Part shown: piece by piece, positions 49,119-58,802 of the stretch | Numbering within the stretch: position 1 is the stretch's first letter | Layout: the number at the start of each line of letters is the position of its first letter | Origin: Microbacterium sp. SY138 | Lineage (GTDB): Bacteria; Actinomycetota; Actinomycetes; Actinomycetales; Microbacteriaceae | Direction of reading: 5' to 3' | DNA: 64,000 nt | Assembly (NCBI RefSeq): GCF_039729145.1 | Contig: NZ_CP155793.1 | Coordinates: forward strand, 1,364,001 to 1,428,000 | The notes under the pieces: model-generated | Told to the model about the DNA's origin: nothing | The model's database searches: none | Seen by the model: the letters and a program-made list of their open reading frames with translations, nothing else | Translations under genes and position numbers: made by a program

Positions 49119-50210
49119 ATGACGAACCTCACCATCGGAACGACGCTCGAGGACCCGGGGGCTCCGGTCGACCTCGACGCCCGGCGCTTCAACAGGCATA
49201 CCTTCTGGGTCGGGCAGAGCGGCAGCGGGAAGACGTATGCGCTCGGTGTCGTGCTGGAACAGCTGCTCCTGCACACCGAGCTGCCGCTGATCGTCCTCGA
49301 TCCGAACAGCGACTTCACGCGCTTGCGGGAGACGCGGGCCTCCGCAGGAGCATCCGAGACCGACCGCATGGCAGAACTCGACATCCGCGTGTTCCGCTCC
49401 GGCGCGGGTGAGGGCGAGCGCCTGCACGTGCGTTACGTCGATCTGGTGCCGGCATCGAAGGCAGCCGTTCTGCAGATGGACCCGATCGCGGATGCGGAAG
49501 AGTACAACGCACTGCTCCATGAGGAACGAGATGCGCACGTCTTCGACGGTCGCGATATGCTCCCCGGTCTGCGAGCCTCTGGCGACCCCGCCCGGGTGCG
49601 GCTCGCGAACCGCATGGAGAACCTGCAGGTGCTGGAGTGGGCGCTCTGGTCACGCGGCGCCGGATCGGTCATCGACGTGATCGAAGAACGCCCACGAGCC
49701 ACGGTCCTCGACCTGGGCGGCTTCGAGCACCCCGCCGAGCCGAAGGTCGCGGCCCTCGCCGTGCTCGAACATCTCTGGGCACACCGTGAGGAACGACGGC
49801 CCGTCCTGATCGTCATCGACGAAGCACACAACCTCTGCTCGCCGAATCCCGAGACCGCCGTCGAACGAGCCCTCACCGAGCAGCTCGTGCAGATCGCGGC
49901 CGAGGGGCGCAAATTCGGGCTCTGGTTGCTGCTCTCCACCCAGCGTCCGACGAAGATCCACCCCAACGTGCTCTCGCAGTGCGACAACCTCGCGCTGATG
50001 CGGGTCAACGCGCCCCGCGACCTCGCCGAGCTCGCCGACGTCTTCGGCTTCGCCTCCGAGGATGCCATCCGCCGTTCCGCTGATTTCGTCCAGGGGCAGG
50101 CGCTGTTCGCCGGCGGCTTCATCTCGGCGCCGACCTTCGTGCAGATGGGGGAGCGGATCACCGAGGAGGCGGGCGGCGATGTGAAGGTCCCCCTGCGCGT
50201 CGAGGGATGA
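49119..50210 (+). CDS. HerA/DUF87-like ATP-binding protein
   Basis: This 363-residue P-loop ATPase of the HerA/VirB4-like DUF87 class has Walker A GQSGSGKTYA near residue 35, DPNSDF after it, Walker B LIVIDEAHNL, a sensor-like LLSTQRPTKIHPNVLSQCDN and an arginine-containing NAPRDLAEL end. Family members pump or unwind DNA; this one has no nuclease (NurA) neighbour, so its role is unclear. The start at 49119 or GTG at 49116 is most likely; an ATG at 49095 is possible. Confidence 0.85.
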   Translation: MTNLTIGTTLEDPGAPVDLDARRFNRHTFWVGQSGSGKTYALGVVLEQLLLHTELPLIVLDPNSDFTRLRETRASAGASETDRMAELDIRVFRSGAGEGERLHVRYVDLVPASKAAVLQMDPIADAEEYNALLHEERDAHVFDGRDMLPGLRASGDPARVRLANRMENLQVLEWALWSRGAGSVIDVIEERPRATVLDLGGFEHPAEPKVAALAVLEHLWAHREERRPVLIVIDEAHNLCSPNPETAVERALTEQLVQIAAEGRKFGLWLLLSTQRPTKIHPNVLSQCDNLALMRVNAPRDLAELADVFGFASEDAIRRSADFVQGQALFAGGFISAPTFVQMGERITEEAGGDVKVPLRVEG

Positions 50211-50260
50211 TGGGAGCTCGATGGTAGCGATGGCACGACGGATCAGGAGCAGCACCGGGT

Positions 50261-50803
50261 ATGGACAGGCGGAGAACGACTGCGGATGACGGGATCCTTC
50301 GCGTGCATCAGGCCCTGCGATCGGGATTCGGCACCGAGGCCGCGGTCTACGGCACGATTCTCGTCAGCGGCCTGGTGGCCGTGTCCTCGGCGCACGGGGA
50401 GACATCACTGGCGGTGCTGGTGACGGTCGCCGTCACGGTGCTGGTGTTCTGGGGTGCTCATGTGTATGCCGGCACCGTGGCCAGGGTCAGCGATCACGAT
50501 GAACGCGAGCACGGTGAATCCGTCGGGGTTCGGGCGGCGTTCGCCGCGTCGGTGAAGCACTCCTTCGGCATGCTCAGCTCGGCGACCGTGCCGGCGGTCT
50601 TCCTGTTGGCCGGCACGACCCGCGTCATGCCCGACGGGCTCGCGAACGACCTCGCGCTCTGGTCTGGTGTCGTGATCCTCGCGTTCCTCGGCTATGTGGC
50701 CTTCCTCCGTCGGGGGAGCCCCCTGCTCACGCGCGTGCTCGGCGCCCTGGGGACGGCGTCGTTCGGTCTCGTCTTCGTGGTTCTCAAGGCTCTCGTGCAC
50801 TGA
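50261..50803 (+). CDS. Small four-helix membrane protein
   Basis: This 180-residue hypothetical protein has four membrane segments (EAAVYGTILVSGLVAV, LAVLVTVAVTVLVFWGAHVY, SFGMLSSATVPAVFLLAG, LWSGVVILAFLGYVAFL) and a charged loop SDHDEREHGESVGV. It resembles uncharacterised actinobacterial integral membrane proteins. It begins 50 bases after the HerA-like gene. I cannot assign a function. Confidence 0.72.
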   Translation: MDRRRTTADDGILRVHQALRSGFGTEAAVYGTILVSGLVAVSSAHGETSLAVLVTVAVTVLVFWGAHVYAGTVARVSDHDEREHGESVGVRAAFAASVKHSFGMLSSATVPAVFLLAGTTRVMPDGLANDLALWSGVVILAFLGYVAFLRRGSPLLTRVLGALGTASFGLVFVVLKALVH

Positions 50804-50894
50804 GACCGGTGAGCCGCGTCGGGCTTGCGGTTTCGGCATACGGGGCTAGCCTGAACGCCAACGACCACGGCGGAACGAACGAGGGAGAATGCGC

Positions 50895-51479
50895 ATGACT
50901 CACCGGATCGGCTACCTCATCGGGAGCCTCGCCCATGACTCGATCAACCGCGTCGTCGCGACCGCCCTCGTGAAGCTGGCACCTCCCAGCCTCGAGATGG
51001 TCGAGATCCCGATCCGCGATCTGCCGCTGTACAACCGCGACGACGAGCTCGATCCGGTCGCCGCCGTGACCACGTTCAAGCGGGCGGTGGAACAGGCGGA
51101 GGGACTGCTGATCGTCTCACCCGAGTACAACCGTTCGATACCGGGTGCGTTGAAGAACGCGATCGACTGGGGCTCACGCCCCTGGGGTCACAACTCGTTC
51201 GCGCGCAAGCCCACCGGCATCATCGGCGCCTCCACCGGGGCCATCGGCACCGCCGTCATGCAGTCGTCGATGCGCAGCGTGCTGAGCTTCCTCAACGCCC
51301 CACAGCTCAACGCGCCCGAGGCGTACCTGACGTATCGACCGGAGATGTTCGGCCCGGACGGCGAGGTCGAGGACGACGGCACGAAGAAGTTCCTGGAGCA
51401 CTACATGGAGGAGTACGCCGCCTTCGTGGAGCGTGTGCTCTCTCTCACAGCTCCCGGCCACGTCGGCGACCAGGACTAG
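50895..51479 (+). CDS. NADPH-dependent FMN reductase
   Basis: This 194-residue flavodoxin-like reductase has the phosphate loop [10 protein letters not shown], the family signature [23 protein letters not shown] and the conserved [11 protein letters not shown]. It reduces FMN, quinones or azo and metal substrates with NADPH. The ATG at 50895 is chosen over 50889 because GGGAG then has a 7-base spacing. Its TAG stop shares bases with the leuA stop on the opposite strand (CTAG at 51476-51479). Confidence 0.92.
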   Translation: MTHRIGYLIGSLAHDSINRVVATALVKLAPPSLEMVEIPIRDLPLYNRDDELDPVAAVTTFKRAVEQAEGLLIVSPEYNRSIPGALKNAIDWGSRPWGHNSFARKPTGIIGASTGAIGTAVMQSSMRSVLSFLNAPQLNAPEAYLTYRPEMFGPDGEVEDDGTKKFLEHYMEEYAAFVERVLSLTAPGHVGDQD

Positions 51480-53278
51480 TCGGGCGTCGCGTCGGGGAAT
51501 GCGGCGCGGCTCGCCGCCGTGATCACGGCGGACAGGCTCGCGGAGAGGACGGAGCGCCCGCGGCCTGCCGACCAGGCGACCCCTTCTTCCGTGCGGTGCT
51601 CGAGGAGGATGAGCGCCTCACCGTCGGTGCTGGATCCGACGCTGGTCTGGTGCAGGCTCACGACGTCGACACGGATTCCCCGGGTGTCGAGTGCCGCAGT
51701 GAGGGCCTCGACCGGACCACCTGCCGCATGGGTGCTCGTGTGCTCGCGCCCCTCGATGTGCAGCGTGATCCGTGTGCGGGACTCGCCGTCGGACTCGGCG
51801 GTGTCGTACGAGACGAGCGCGATATCGGTGCGGGCACCGGTGCCGAAGTACACCTCCCCGAAGACCCTCCACAGCTCCGATGCCGTGACCTCGGTGCCGA
51901 TCGTGTCCGTGTGCCGCTGCACGTGTCGCGCGAAGTCGATCTGCAGGCGGCGGGGCAGTTCGATCCCGTACGCCGTTTCGAGCAGGTAGGCGATCCCGCC
52001 TTTCCCCGACTGCGAGTTCACGCGGATCACCGCGTCGTAGTCGCGGCCGATGTCGGCGGGGTCGATCGGCAGATAGGGGACCCGCCATTCGATCTCCCGT
52101 TCGTCGCGGCCCTCGGCCGCAGCCCGAGCGCGATGCTCGGAGAAGCCCTTCTTGATCGCGTCCTGGTGGGTCCCGCTGAATGCCGTGTGCACCAGGTCGC
52201 CGACATAGGGGTGGCGGGCGTGCACCTCGATCCGGTTGCAGTACTCGACCGTGCGGCGGATCTCGTCGATGTCGGAGAAGTCGATCATCGGGTCCACGCC
52301 CTGCGCGTGCAGATTCAGGGCGAGCGTCGCGATGTCGACGTTGCCCGTGCGCTCGCCGTTGCCGAAGATGCAGCCTTCGACCCGCTGCGCGCCGGCGAGC
52401 ACCGCGAGCTCGGCGCAGGCGATGCCGGTCCCGCGGTCGTTGTGGGGGTGCACCGACAGGATCACGGCATCGCGACGGGCGAGGTTCTTGTGCATGTATT
52501 CGATCTGGTCGGCGTACACGTTCGGGGTGGCGACCTCGACCGTGGCCGGGAGGTTGAGGATCACCGGGCGCTCGGGGGTCGCCTGCCACAGGTCGGTCAT
52601 CGCATCGCAGATATCGATCACGTAGTCGGGTTCGGTCAGATTGAACACCTCGGGAGAGAACTCGAACCGCACGTTCGGCAGGTCTCCGGCGAACTCCCAC
52701 ACGTCACGGCCGCCGGAGAGGATGAGCTGCGTCAGCGCTTCGCGTTCGTGCCCGAGCACCAGGCTGCGCCAGGTCGGGGCGGTCGCGGTGTACATGTGGA
52801 TCACGACCGGATTGGCGATGCCCCGGATGGAGGCGACCGTGCGTTCGATGAGGTCGCGACGCGCGGGCGTGAACACCACGATCGTCACGTCATCCGGGGC
52901 GATGTCGCTCTCGGCGATGAGCCGCACGAAGTCGTAGTCGGTCTGCGACGCCGACGGGTATCCGACCTCGATCTCCTTGTAGCCCATCCTCACCATCAGC
53001 TCGAAGAAGCGGCGCTTGCGCGCGGGGTCCATCGGCTCGGCGAGCGCCTGGTTGCCGTCCCGCAGATCGACGGGCACCCAGAGCGGGGCCGCGGTGAGAC
53101 GCCGTGTCGGCCAGTCCCGCTCGGTGAGGGGCACGTCGACGCGGGAGTAGACGTCGCGGTAGCGGTGCGACGGCATCGGGGAACGTCGCTGCCTGTTCCA
53201 GGTCGGCGTCCGGTCGGGGCCGGCGTCGGCATCGAGGTCGGTGGCCGGGGAGGGGTGGGGGAACGATGTCGTGGTCAT
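51476..53278 (-). CDS. leuA: 2-isopropylmalate synthase
   Basis: This 600-residue enzyme condenses acetyl-CoA with 2-ketoisovalerate, the first step of leucine synthesis. The catalytic TIM barrel starts at [22 protein letters not shown]; the metal-binding [13 protein letters not shown] and [10 protein letters not shown] are visible. The C-terminal regulatory domain is present, so leucine feedback inhibition is expected. The first 34 residues before [10 protein letters not shown] are poorly conserved; the later ATG is an alternative start. A possible structured leader lies upstream. It is convergent with the FMN reductase, sharing a CTAG stop. Confidence 0.96.
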   Translation of the reverse strand: MTTTSFPHPSPATDLDADAGPDRTPTWNRQRRSPMPSHRYRDVYSRVDVPLTERDWPTRRLTAAPLWVPVDLRDGNQALAEPMDPARKRRFFELMVRMGYKEIEVGYPSASQTDYDFVRLIAESDIAPDDVTIVVFTPARRDLIERTVASIRGIANPVVIHMYTATAPTWRSLVLGHEREALTQLILSGGRDVWEFAGDLPNVRFEFSPEVFNLTEPDYVIDICDAMTDLWQATPERPVILNLPATVEVATPNVYADQIEYMHKNLARRDAVILSVHPHNDRGTGIACAELAVLAGAQRVEGCIFGNGERTGNVDIATLALNLHAQGVDPMIDFSDIDEIRRTVEYCNRIEVHARHPYVGDLVHTAFSGTHQDAIKKGFSEHRARAAAEGRDEREIEWRVPYLPIDPADIGRDYDAVIRVNSQSGKGGIAYLLETAYGIELPRRLQIDFARHVQRHTDTIGTEVTASELWRVFGEVYFGTGARTDIALVSYDTAESDGESRTRITLHIEGREHTSTHAAGGPVEALTAALDTRGIRVDVVSLHQTSVGSSTDGEALILLEHRTEEGVAWSAGRGRSVLSASLSAVITAASRAAFPDATPD

Positions 53279-53292
53279 GGCGGGTGCGGTGT

Positions 53293-53382
53293 CCTTCTTC
53301 GAGGGTCTGCGACCGGCACACGTTCGACTCCACGACGGGGAGCCGGTCCGGCTACGTCCCGCCGTGGCGGCGAAGAAGAAGG
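53293..53382 (-). promoter_or_regulatory. Possible structured leader of leuA
   Basis: CCTTCTTC at 53293-53300 and GAAGAAGG at 53375-53382 can pair over 8 bp and enclose smaller stems (AGCCG-GTC-CGGCT at 53341-53353 and a CGCC/GGCG stem). The region lies within 105 bases upstream of leuA on the minus strand and could be an attenuator-type leader. No leucine-rich leader peptide was found. Confidence 0.3.
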
Positions 53383-53453
53383 TGCTCTGACGAGAACATG
53401 GCTAGACTGTAACACAACTCCTCAGACAAGTAGACGAGAGGCTGGCATTGCGC

Positions 53454-54122
53454 ATGGCACAGGTGAGGCGAGAACCCCTGGCGGATCAGGCTGCGGCACT
53501 CCTGCTGGAACGGATCCGCGCCGGAGAATGGGCACTGGGGGAGAAGCTCCCCGGGGAGACGACGCTCGCGCCGCAGCTCGGAGTGGGACGCTCCACCGTG
53601 CGCGAGGCGATCCGCCAGCTCGCCGGGCGCGGGGTGCTGGCCTCGCGACAGGGCGCCGGCGTCTTCGTCATCGCGCTCGATGCGCCCGAGGACTGGGATG
53701 CGGTGCTGCGAAAGGCCGGCATCGTCGCGGTGATCGAAGCGCGCATCGCGATCGAGACCGAAGCCGCCGCGCTCGCCGCCGCGCGACGCACGCCCTCAGA
53801 CCTGCGCAGCATCCGTCGCGCCTTGGCCGATCGCGATGCGCATAGGTCTGACATCGACAGTCACGTCGATGCCGACACCGCGTTCCACCGCGCGGTCGTC
53901 GCCGCGTCGCACAACGCCGTCCTCCTCGACCTGTTCGACAGCTTCACCCCCCGGCTGCGTGAAGCCATGATCGAGATGCTCCGCATCCGACGGGAGTTCG
54001 GCGACGACGCCGACCACGACGCCCACGCCGCCCAGGTCGACGCGATCGTCGACCGCGACGAGGGCGCTGCCGCCGCGCGGAGCCGTGCACACCTCCTCAC
54101 ACTGCGGGACGCGCTGGTATGA
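53454..54122 (+). CDS. FadR-type GntR transcriptional regulator
   Basis: This 222-residue regulator has an N-terminal winged helix (GEKLPGETTLAPQLGVGRSTVREAIRQLAGRGVLASRQGAGVFV) and an all-helical FCD-type C-terminal domain, with the metal/ligand histidine pattern DADTAFHRAVVAASHN. The ATG at 53454 is used. It overlaps the ABC ATPase gene by ATGA. It is divergent from leuA with about 175 bases between them. The ligand is unknown; FCD members usually sense small organic acids. Confidence 0.88.
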   Translation: MAQVRREPLADQAAALLLERIRAGEWALGEKLPGETTLAPQLGVGRSTVREAIRQLAGRGVLASRQGAGVFVIALDAPEDWDAVLRKAGIVAVIEARIAIETEAAALAAARRTPSDLRSIRRALADRDAHRSDIDSHVDADTAFHRAVVAASHNAVLLDLFDSFTPRLREAMIEMLRIRREFGDDADHDAHAAQVDAIVDRDEGAAAARSRAHLLTLRDALV

Positions 54123-54943
54123 CCGAGGAGAAGCCTCGTGAGAACCGTGCGTCCGACGTGCTGGTGCTGAGGGGCGTCGACGTCGTCCGCGGCTCGCGCC
54201 AGATCCTGACCGGCGTCGACCTCACCGTCCGTGCAGGGGAGCACTGGGCCCTCATCGGCCCCAACGGTGCGGGCAAGAGCACGATCCTGAGCATGTGCGG
54301 TGCGGAGGCGCACCCGACCCGAGGGTCCGTGCATGTGCTCGGTCAGCAGCTCGGGCGGGTCGAGATCCGCCGGCTGCGCGAATCGATCGGACATGTGAAC
54401 CCTCGTCATCCGCTGCGCTCGCCGCTGACGGTGCAGCAGGTCGTCCTGACCGGTGCGACGGGGACGACGGAGATGATGAACCGCTGGGAGCCGTCGCCGT
54501 CGCTCATCGCGAGGGCGGACCACCTCATCGGGTTGCTGGGCCTCGGCGGGCGGCGGGACGCCACCTGGCCGACCATGTCGCAGGGGGAGCGCGGCCGGGC
54601 ACTGATCGCGCGAGCCCTTCTGCCCGACCCCGCGTTGCTGCTGCTCGACGAGCCCTCCACCGGTCTCGATGTCGCCGCCAGGGAGCAGTTCCTCGAGACC
54701 CTCGACCTGCTGCACGACGCGCAACCCGATCTCGCGACGGTGCTCGTGACGCACCACCTCGAGGAGCTGCCGGGGTCGACCACTCACGCAGCCCTGGTCT
54801 CGAAGGGGGAGGTCGTGTCGCAGGGGGCGGCGAGCGATGTTCTCACGACCGCCCTCGTGACCGCGGCGTTCGAGTACCCCATCCGGATCGAGCATCGCGA
54901 CGAGCGATGGCAGGCCCGTGCCGGTCGGGTGCTCGTGGGCTGA
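54119..54943 (+). CDS. ABC transporter ATP-binding protein (YlmA-like)
   Basis: This 274-residue ATPase has Walker A GPNGAGKST (47-55), a variant signature MSQGERGRALIARAL, Walker B LLLLDEPSTGLD and the switch histidine in VLVTHHLEELP. No permease gene is adjacent, as is typical for the YlmA/ModF-like soluble group. It is coupled to the GntR gene by a 4-base overlap, so the two are one unit. Substrate or role is unknown. Confidence 0.85.
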   Translation: MTEEKPRENRASDVLVLRGVDVVRGSRQILTGVDLTVRAGEHWALIGPNGAGKSTILSMCGAEAHPTRGSVHVLGQQLGRVEIRRLRESIGHVNPRHPLRSPLTVQQVVLTGATGTTEMMNRWEPSPSLIARADHLIGLLGLGGRRDATWPTMSQGERGRALIARALLPDPALLLLDEPSTGLDVAAREQFLETLDLLHDAQPDLATVLVTHHLEELPGSTTHAALVSKGEVVSQGAASDVLTTALVTAAFEYPIRIEHRDERWQARAGRVLVG

Positions 54944-54964
54944 ACGTGAGAGGCCCGGGCATGC

Positions 54965-57097
54965 TCACCGGAGCACGATCAGCTCCCGTGTCGACCGGGT
55001 CATCGCCACGTACCGGTCCACGGCGCCGGTGACATCGTCACCGAACTGCTCCGGGCGCACCAGGACGACCAGATCGAACTCCAGGCCCTTCGCCCCCTCG
55101 GGAGTCAGCGATCGCACGCGCGCTGTCGGGGCGAGGTGCGGGGCGCCGATCACGCACGCGATCCCGTCCGGGTGCTCATCGAGCCAGGCATCCAGCAGGC
55201 GGGGGAGCGAGGCGACGACGTCGTATCGCACGGGTGTTCCGCTCTCGCGCACCGACGTCGGCACATTGGCGTCCGGGATCGCCGCGAGGATCGCCGGTCC
55301 CGCCGCCGCCATCACCTCGGCCGGAGTCCGGTAGTTCACGCCCAGGTGGGCGATCCGGACATCGCGGAGGCCGATGCGGGTGAGCCGCGCTTCCCAGCTG
55401 TCTGTGAAGCCGCGCCGCGCCTGTGCGCGGTCTCCGACGATCGTGAAGCTGCGTGAGGGGCAGCGGGCGAGGAGCATCCGCCATTCCGCGTCGCTGAGCT
55501 CCTGCGCTTCATCGACGACGATGTGCCCGAACGGCCCCGCCAGCTCGTCCGGCGGGAGCGCGGGCGGGGAGTCGACGCCGAGCAGCACGTTCCTCGCATC
55601 CTGTCCGCGAAGGATGGACATCACGTTCAGCTCGCTGTCATCGTCTTCGATCAGGTGGTCGACGACGTGGGAGACCTGCTCCTGCGCCGAGGCGACGACG
55701 GCTTGGCGGCGGTGCTCGTCGCGGACGGCGTCGGGATCGCCGATCCGCCGACGCGCGGCGTCCAGGAACGGGAGATCGGCGACGGTCCACTTCTCGGGGT
55801 CCTCGCGCTGCAGAGCCGCGACCTCTCCGGGCGAGAGGCTCGCAGCGCAGCGCTGCAAGAAGTCGGGGGAGCTCCACAGCCGAGCGACCATCGAGGTCGG
55901 GGACAGCATCGGCCAGGCGCGCACGAACGTCCCGGTGAGCTCCTCGTCCTGTCGCAGCCACCGTCGCACGATGTGGGGAGGCACGTCATCGTCGTGCACC
56001 TGGTCTGTCAACAACTCGAGGATCTCCTCCCACACCTCGTCACGCGCCACGTTGTGCGAGACCGCCGGGTCGGCGCCGGAGAACAGTGCCGTCCATTCCT
56101 CGCGGCTGATCCAGAGGTCGGCCCACGGCGACTCGATGCGCATCGCGTGCGAAGGAGGGCGCTCGAACCACATCGCCGCCGCATCGAGTATCGCGACGGG
56201 ATCGAGGGCGGCCTTGAGCAGCGCCACCCGCGCATCCTGCTCGTCCACGGCCGCTGCTCCTTCCGGGACCAGATCGCGCAGGGTCGAGAGCCGGACGGAG
56301 TCCTCGCCGAGGCTGGGCAGAACATCTTCGACGTACGCGAGATAGTGCGGGTGAGGCCCCACGAGCAACATGCCGCCCGCGCTCTGCGTGAGTCGCGGCT
56401 CGGCGTACAGCAGGTGCGCGGCGCGGTGCAGCGCCACGACGGTCTTTCCCGTGCCGGGTCCACCGTCGACGACCAGTGCGCCGGGCGAGGACGCGCGGAT
56501 GATCGCGTCCTGGTCGGCTTGGATCGTCGCCAGCACGTCCCGCATGCGCGACGTGCGTTGGGCGCCCAGGCCGGCGATGAAGGCGGATTGGTCGTCGAGC
56601 GAGGCCGAACCGTCGAATGCGGTGTCGGTCAATGCCTCATCCCAGTAGTCGCTGATCCGTCCGTCGACCCACCGGTATCGACGTCGGGACAGGAGCCCGC
56701 GCGGATCCTCCATGGTCGCCGCGAAGTACGGTTCTGCCGCGGGGGTCCGCCAATCGATCAGCAGTCGGGTGCCGTCGGCGGCGGCCAGGCCCGTGCGGCC
56801 GATGTACACGGGGTCGCCGTGTTCCGGGGTCATCCGACCGAGGCAGATGTCGATGCCGTAGCGCTCGAGCACGCGCAGCCGTCCGCTCAGGCGACGTATC
56901 TCGAGGTCGCGTTCCACGGCCGCGTCTCCGAACCGGGCGGAACGCTGACGCATCTCGGCCAGACGCGAGGTCACGGCGGCACGGTGCGCCTCGAGGGCGT
57001 CGTCGATCCTGCGGAGGTGATCGCGGTCGGCGTCGATGAGCTCTGCCGTCGACTTCGCGCGCAGATCGTCGGGGAGATGGAAGGGGTCGAAAGGCAT
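54965..57097 (-). CDS. HelD/HelR-type RNA polymerase-recycling ATPase
   Basis: This 710-residue UvrD-like superfamily 1 protein has an N-terminal coiled-coil arm (KSTAELIDADRDHLRRIDDALEAHRAAVTSRLAEM), Walker A GGPGTGKT (212-219), the IGRTGLAAADGTRLLIDWRTPAAEPYF block typical of HelD, VDEAQELSDAEWRMLLARCP as Walker B and a C-terminal helicase half ending DRYVAMTRSTRELIVL. HelD frees stalled RNA polymerase from DNA and, in actinobacteria (HelR), helps tolerance to rifamycins. It is convergent with the ABC gene, 21 bases apart. Confidence 0.9.
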   Translation of the reverse strand: MPFDPFHLPDDLRAKSTAELIDADRDHLRRIDDALEAHRAAVTSRLAEMRQRSARFGDAAVERDLEIRRLSGRLRVLERYGIDICLGRMTPEHGDPVYIGRTGLAAADGTRLLIDWRTPAAEPYFAATMEDPRGLLSRRRYRWVDGRISDYWDEALTDTAFDGSASLDDQSAFIAGLGAQRTSRMRDVLATIQADQDAIIRASSPGALVVDGGPGTGKTVVALHRAAHLLYAEPRLTQSAGGMLLVGPHPHYLAYVEDVLPSLGEDSVRLSTLRDLVPEGAAAVDEQDARVALLKAALDPVAILDAAAMWFERPPSHAMRIESPWADLWISREEWTALFSGADPAVSHNVARDEVWEEILELLTDQVHDDDVPPHIVRRWLRQDEELTGTFVRAWPMLSPTSMVARLWSSPDFLQRCAASLSPGEVAALQREDPEKWTVADLPFLDAARRRIGDPDAVRDEHRRQAVVASAQEQVSHVVDHLIEDDDSELNVMSILRGQDARNVLLGVDSPPALPPDELAGPFGHIVVDEAQELSDAEWRMLLARCPSRSFTIVGDRAQARRGFTDSWEARLTRIGLRDVRIAHLGVNYRTPAEVMAAAGPAILAAIPDANVPTSVRESGTPVRYDVVASLPRLLDAWLDEHPDGIACVIGAPHLAPTARVRSLTPEGAKGLEFDLVVLVRPEQFGDDVTGAVDRYVAMTRSTRELIVLR

Positions 57098-57150
57098 GGA
57101 TCTCCTTCACGCCCGCGCGCAGTTCGCACGAGCGAGGGTCGATTCTGCCC

Positions 57151-57184
57151 CGAGGTGGGGGCCTTGCGGCAAGCCCCCACCTCG
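57151..57184 (-). terminator. Terminator hairpin of the amidohydrolase-MFS operon
   Basis: CGAGGTGGGGG at 57151-57161 pairs with CCCCCACCTCG at 57174-57184, with a bulged C and an upper CTTG/CAAG stem. It starts 29 bases past the amidohydrolase stop on the minus strand and lies upstream of the HelD start. Confidence 0.75.
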
Positions 57185-57212
57185 GCGATATCCTGGAGAT
57201 GCAGACGGAGAG

Positions 57213-58802
57213 CTACGCCTCGTGCACCGTGCGGCCGGCGATCACGGTCCGCACCACGCGGGTCGTCAGCAGGGCAGCGGGATCCCCCTCGAACGGGTCG
57301 ACATCGAGAACGACGAAGTCGGCCGCATATCCGACAGCGATACGGCCGCGCCAGTCCCCGTCGCCGATCGAGGCCGCGGCATCCCGAGTGGCATGCGCGA
57401 TCGCACGCTCCAGGGGGAGCGCCTGCTCGGGATGGATCGCCGGCACGCCCGGAGCCAGAGCTGAAGCACGGGTAGCCGCGACGTACATGTTCGCCATGGC
57501 CTCATGCGGCGCCGTCGGAGCATCGGTGGAGAAGGCGAGGAGCGCACCCGCCTCGTCGTACTCCGACCAGGCGAACGCGCGGTCGGCCCGTTCGTCTCCG
57601 ACCTGTGCCGCCCAGTTGGAGAAGATCGCGGGATCAGCGTGCACGGGCTGCATGGACGCCGTCACTCCGAGCCGTGCCATCCGCTCCGCGGTCCCCGGCG
57701 CCGCGTACTCGAGGTGCTCGATGCGGTGCCGTCGTTGGCGGTCGCCGTTCACAGCGACCGCATGCTCGATCGCATCGAGGGCGAGGGTGCTCGCCGCATC
57801 GCCGATCGCGTGCATCGCGATCTGCAGTCCTGCGGCGTCCGCCGCGGCGACGACCGGCAGCAGGCGTTCGGCGGGCCAGATCGGCGCGGCGTTCGTCCCG
57901 TCGGCGTAGGGTGCCCGCATGGCGGCCGTGCACGCGTCGATCGTCCCGTCGAGCACGAGCTTGATCCCGAGCACCCGCACCCCCGCCGTCGTCGAGGACG
58001 CATGGGCGGCGGCCTGCGCGACCTGCGCGAGGTTCGCGGCATCGTCGCCGGTGTTGACGATGAACCAGTGCGCGGCGATGCGCAGTGGCAGGCTGCCGTG
58101 AGCGGCCGCACGACCGAGGGCGGCCAGCCCGAGCTCGTCGAACGCCATGTCGACGGCTCCGGTCACGCCGGCGGCGAGGTACGCGGAGACGACCCGCTCG
58201 ACCGCCGCATCGCGCTGCGCATCGGTGGTCGTGACGTCGCGATGAGCCCAGGCGTGCAGCTGCGCGGCGGTCTCGTAGAGCATTCCGGTCGCATCGCCCG
58301 CCGCATCGCGGGCGATGCGGCCGCCGATGGGGTCGGGGGTGTCGCGGGTGATCCCGAGCTCGGCGAGCGCGGCCGCGTTCACCCAGCACGAGTGATAGTC
58401 GTTCGCGTCGAGGTAGACCGGGACGTCGGAGACGACCGCATCGATCATGGCCGCTGTCGGCTCACCGCCGGGGATCGCATCGAACAGCCATCCGCGTCCG
58501 CGGAGCACACCGGGCGCGGCCTCGCGCGCGGTGCGGAGCCGGCGCTGGATCTCCTCGAGAGAGGAGGCGTCCGTGAGCCCTACCTGTCCGAGCGCTTCGC
58601 CCATCATGAGCAGGTGGGTGTGCGCGTCGGTGAATCCGGGGAGCACGACGCGGCCGTGGAGATCGACGACCGTGTCCGCGTGCGGTGCCGACTCCTCGGT
58701 GCCGACATGCGCGAACGCGTCGTCGTCGACCACGAGCGCTGAGCTCCACCGGGATTCGTCCCCGGTGAAGATGCGGCCGTTGCGGTAGAGGGTGCGGGTC
58801 AT
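57213..58802 (-). CDS. YtcJ-like amidohydrolase
   Basis: This 529-residue metal-dependent hydrolase of the amidohydrolase-3 group has LPGFTDAHTHLL with the HxH metal motif near the start, QIAMHAIGDAA, RIEHLEYA and FSTDAPTAPHEAM with further ligands, and a C-terminal GRIAVGYAADFVVLDVDPF. The ATG at 58802 overlaps the MFS stop (ATGA), so the enzyme probably acts on a compound imported or exported by that transporter. The substrate is not known. Confidence 0.92.
   Translation of the reverse strand: MTRTLYRNGRIFTGDESRWSSALVVDDDAFAHVGTEESAPHADTVVDLHGRVVLPGFTDAHTHLLMMGEALGQVGLTDASSLEEIQRRLRTAREAAPGVLRGRGWLFDAIPGGEPTAAMIDAVVSDVPVYLDANDYHSCWVNAAALAELGITRDTPDPIGGRIARDAAGDATGMLYETAAQLHAWAHRDVTTTDAQRDAAVERVVSAYLAAGVTGAVDMAFDELGLAALGRAAAHGSLPLRIAAHWFIVNTGDDAANLAQVAQAAAHASSTTAGVRVLGIKLVLDGTIDACTAAMRAPYADGTNAAPIWPAERLLPVVAAADAAGLQIAMHAIGDAASTLALDAIEHAVAVNGDRQRRHRIEHLEYAAPGTAERMARLGVTASMQPVHADPAIFSNWAAQVGDERADRAFAWSEYDEAGALLAFSTDAPTAPHEAMANMYVAATRASALAPGVPAIHPEQALPLERAIAHATRDAAASIGDGDWRGRIAVGYAADFVVLDVDPFEGDPAALLTTRVVRTVIAGRTVHEA

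Noticed and set aside
51596..53845. A 749-codon plus-strand open frame
   Set aside because: It is antisense to leuA across its whole conserved length, and the translation is Arg/Gly/His-rich without any domain. It is a GC-driven shadow.
55523..57475. A 650-codon plus-strand open frame
   Set aside because: It is antisense to HelD and the amidohydrolase end, with no recognisable domain.
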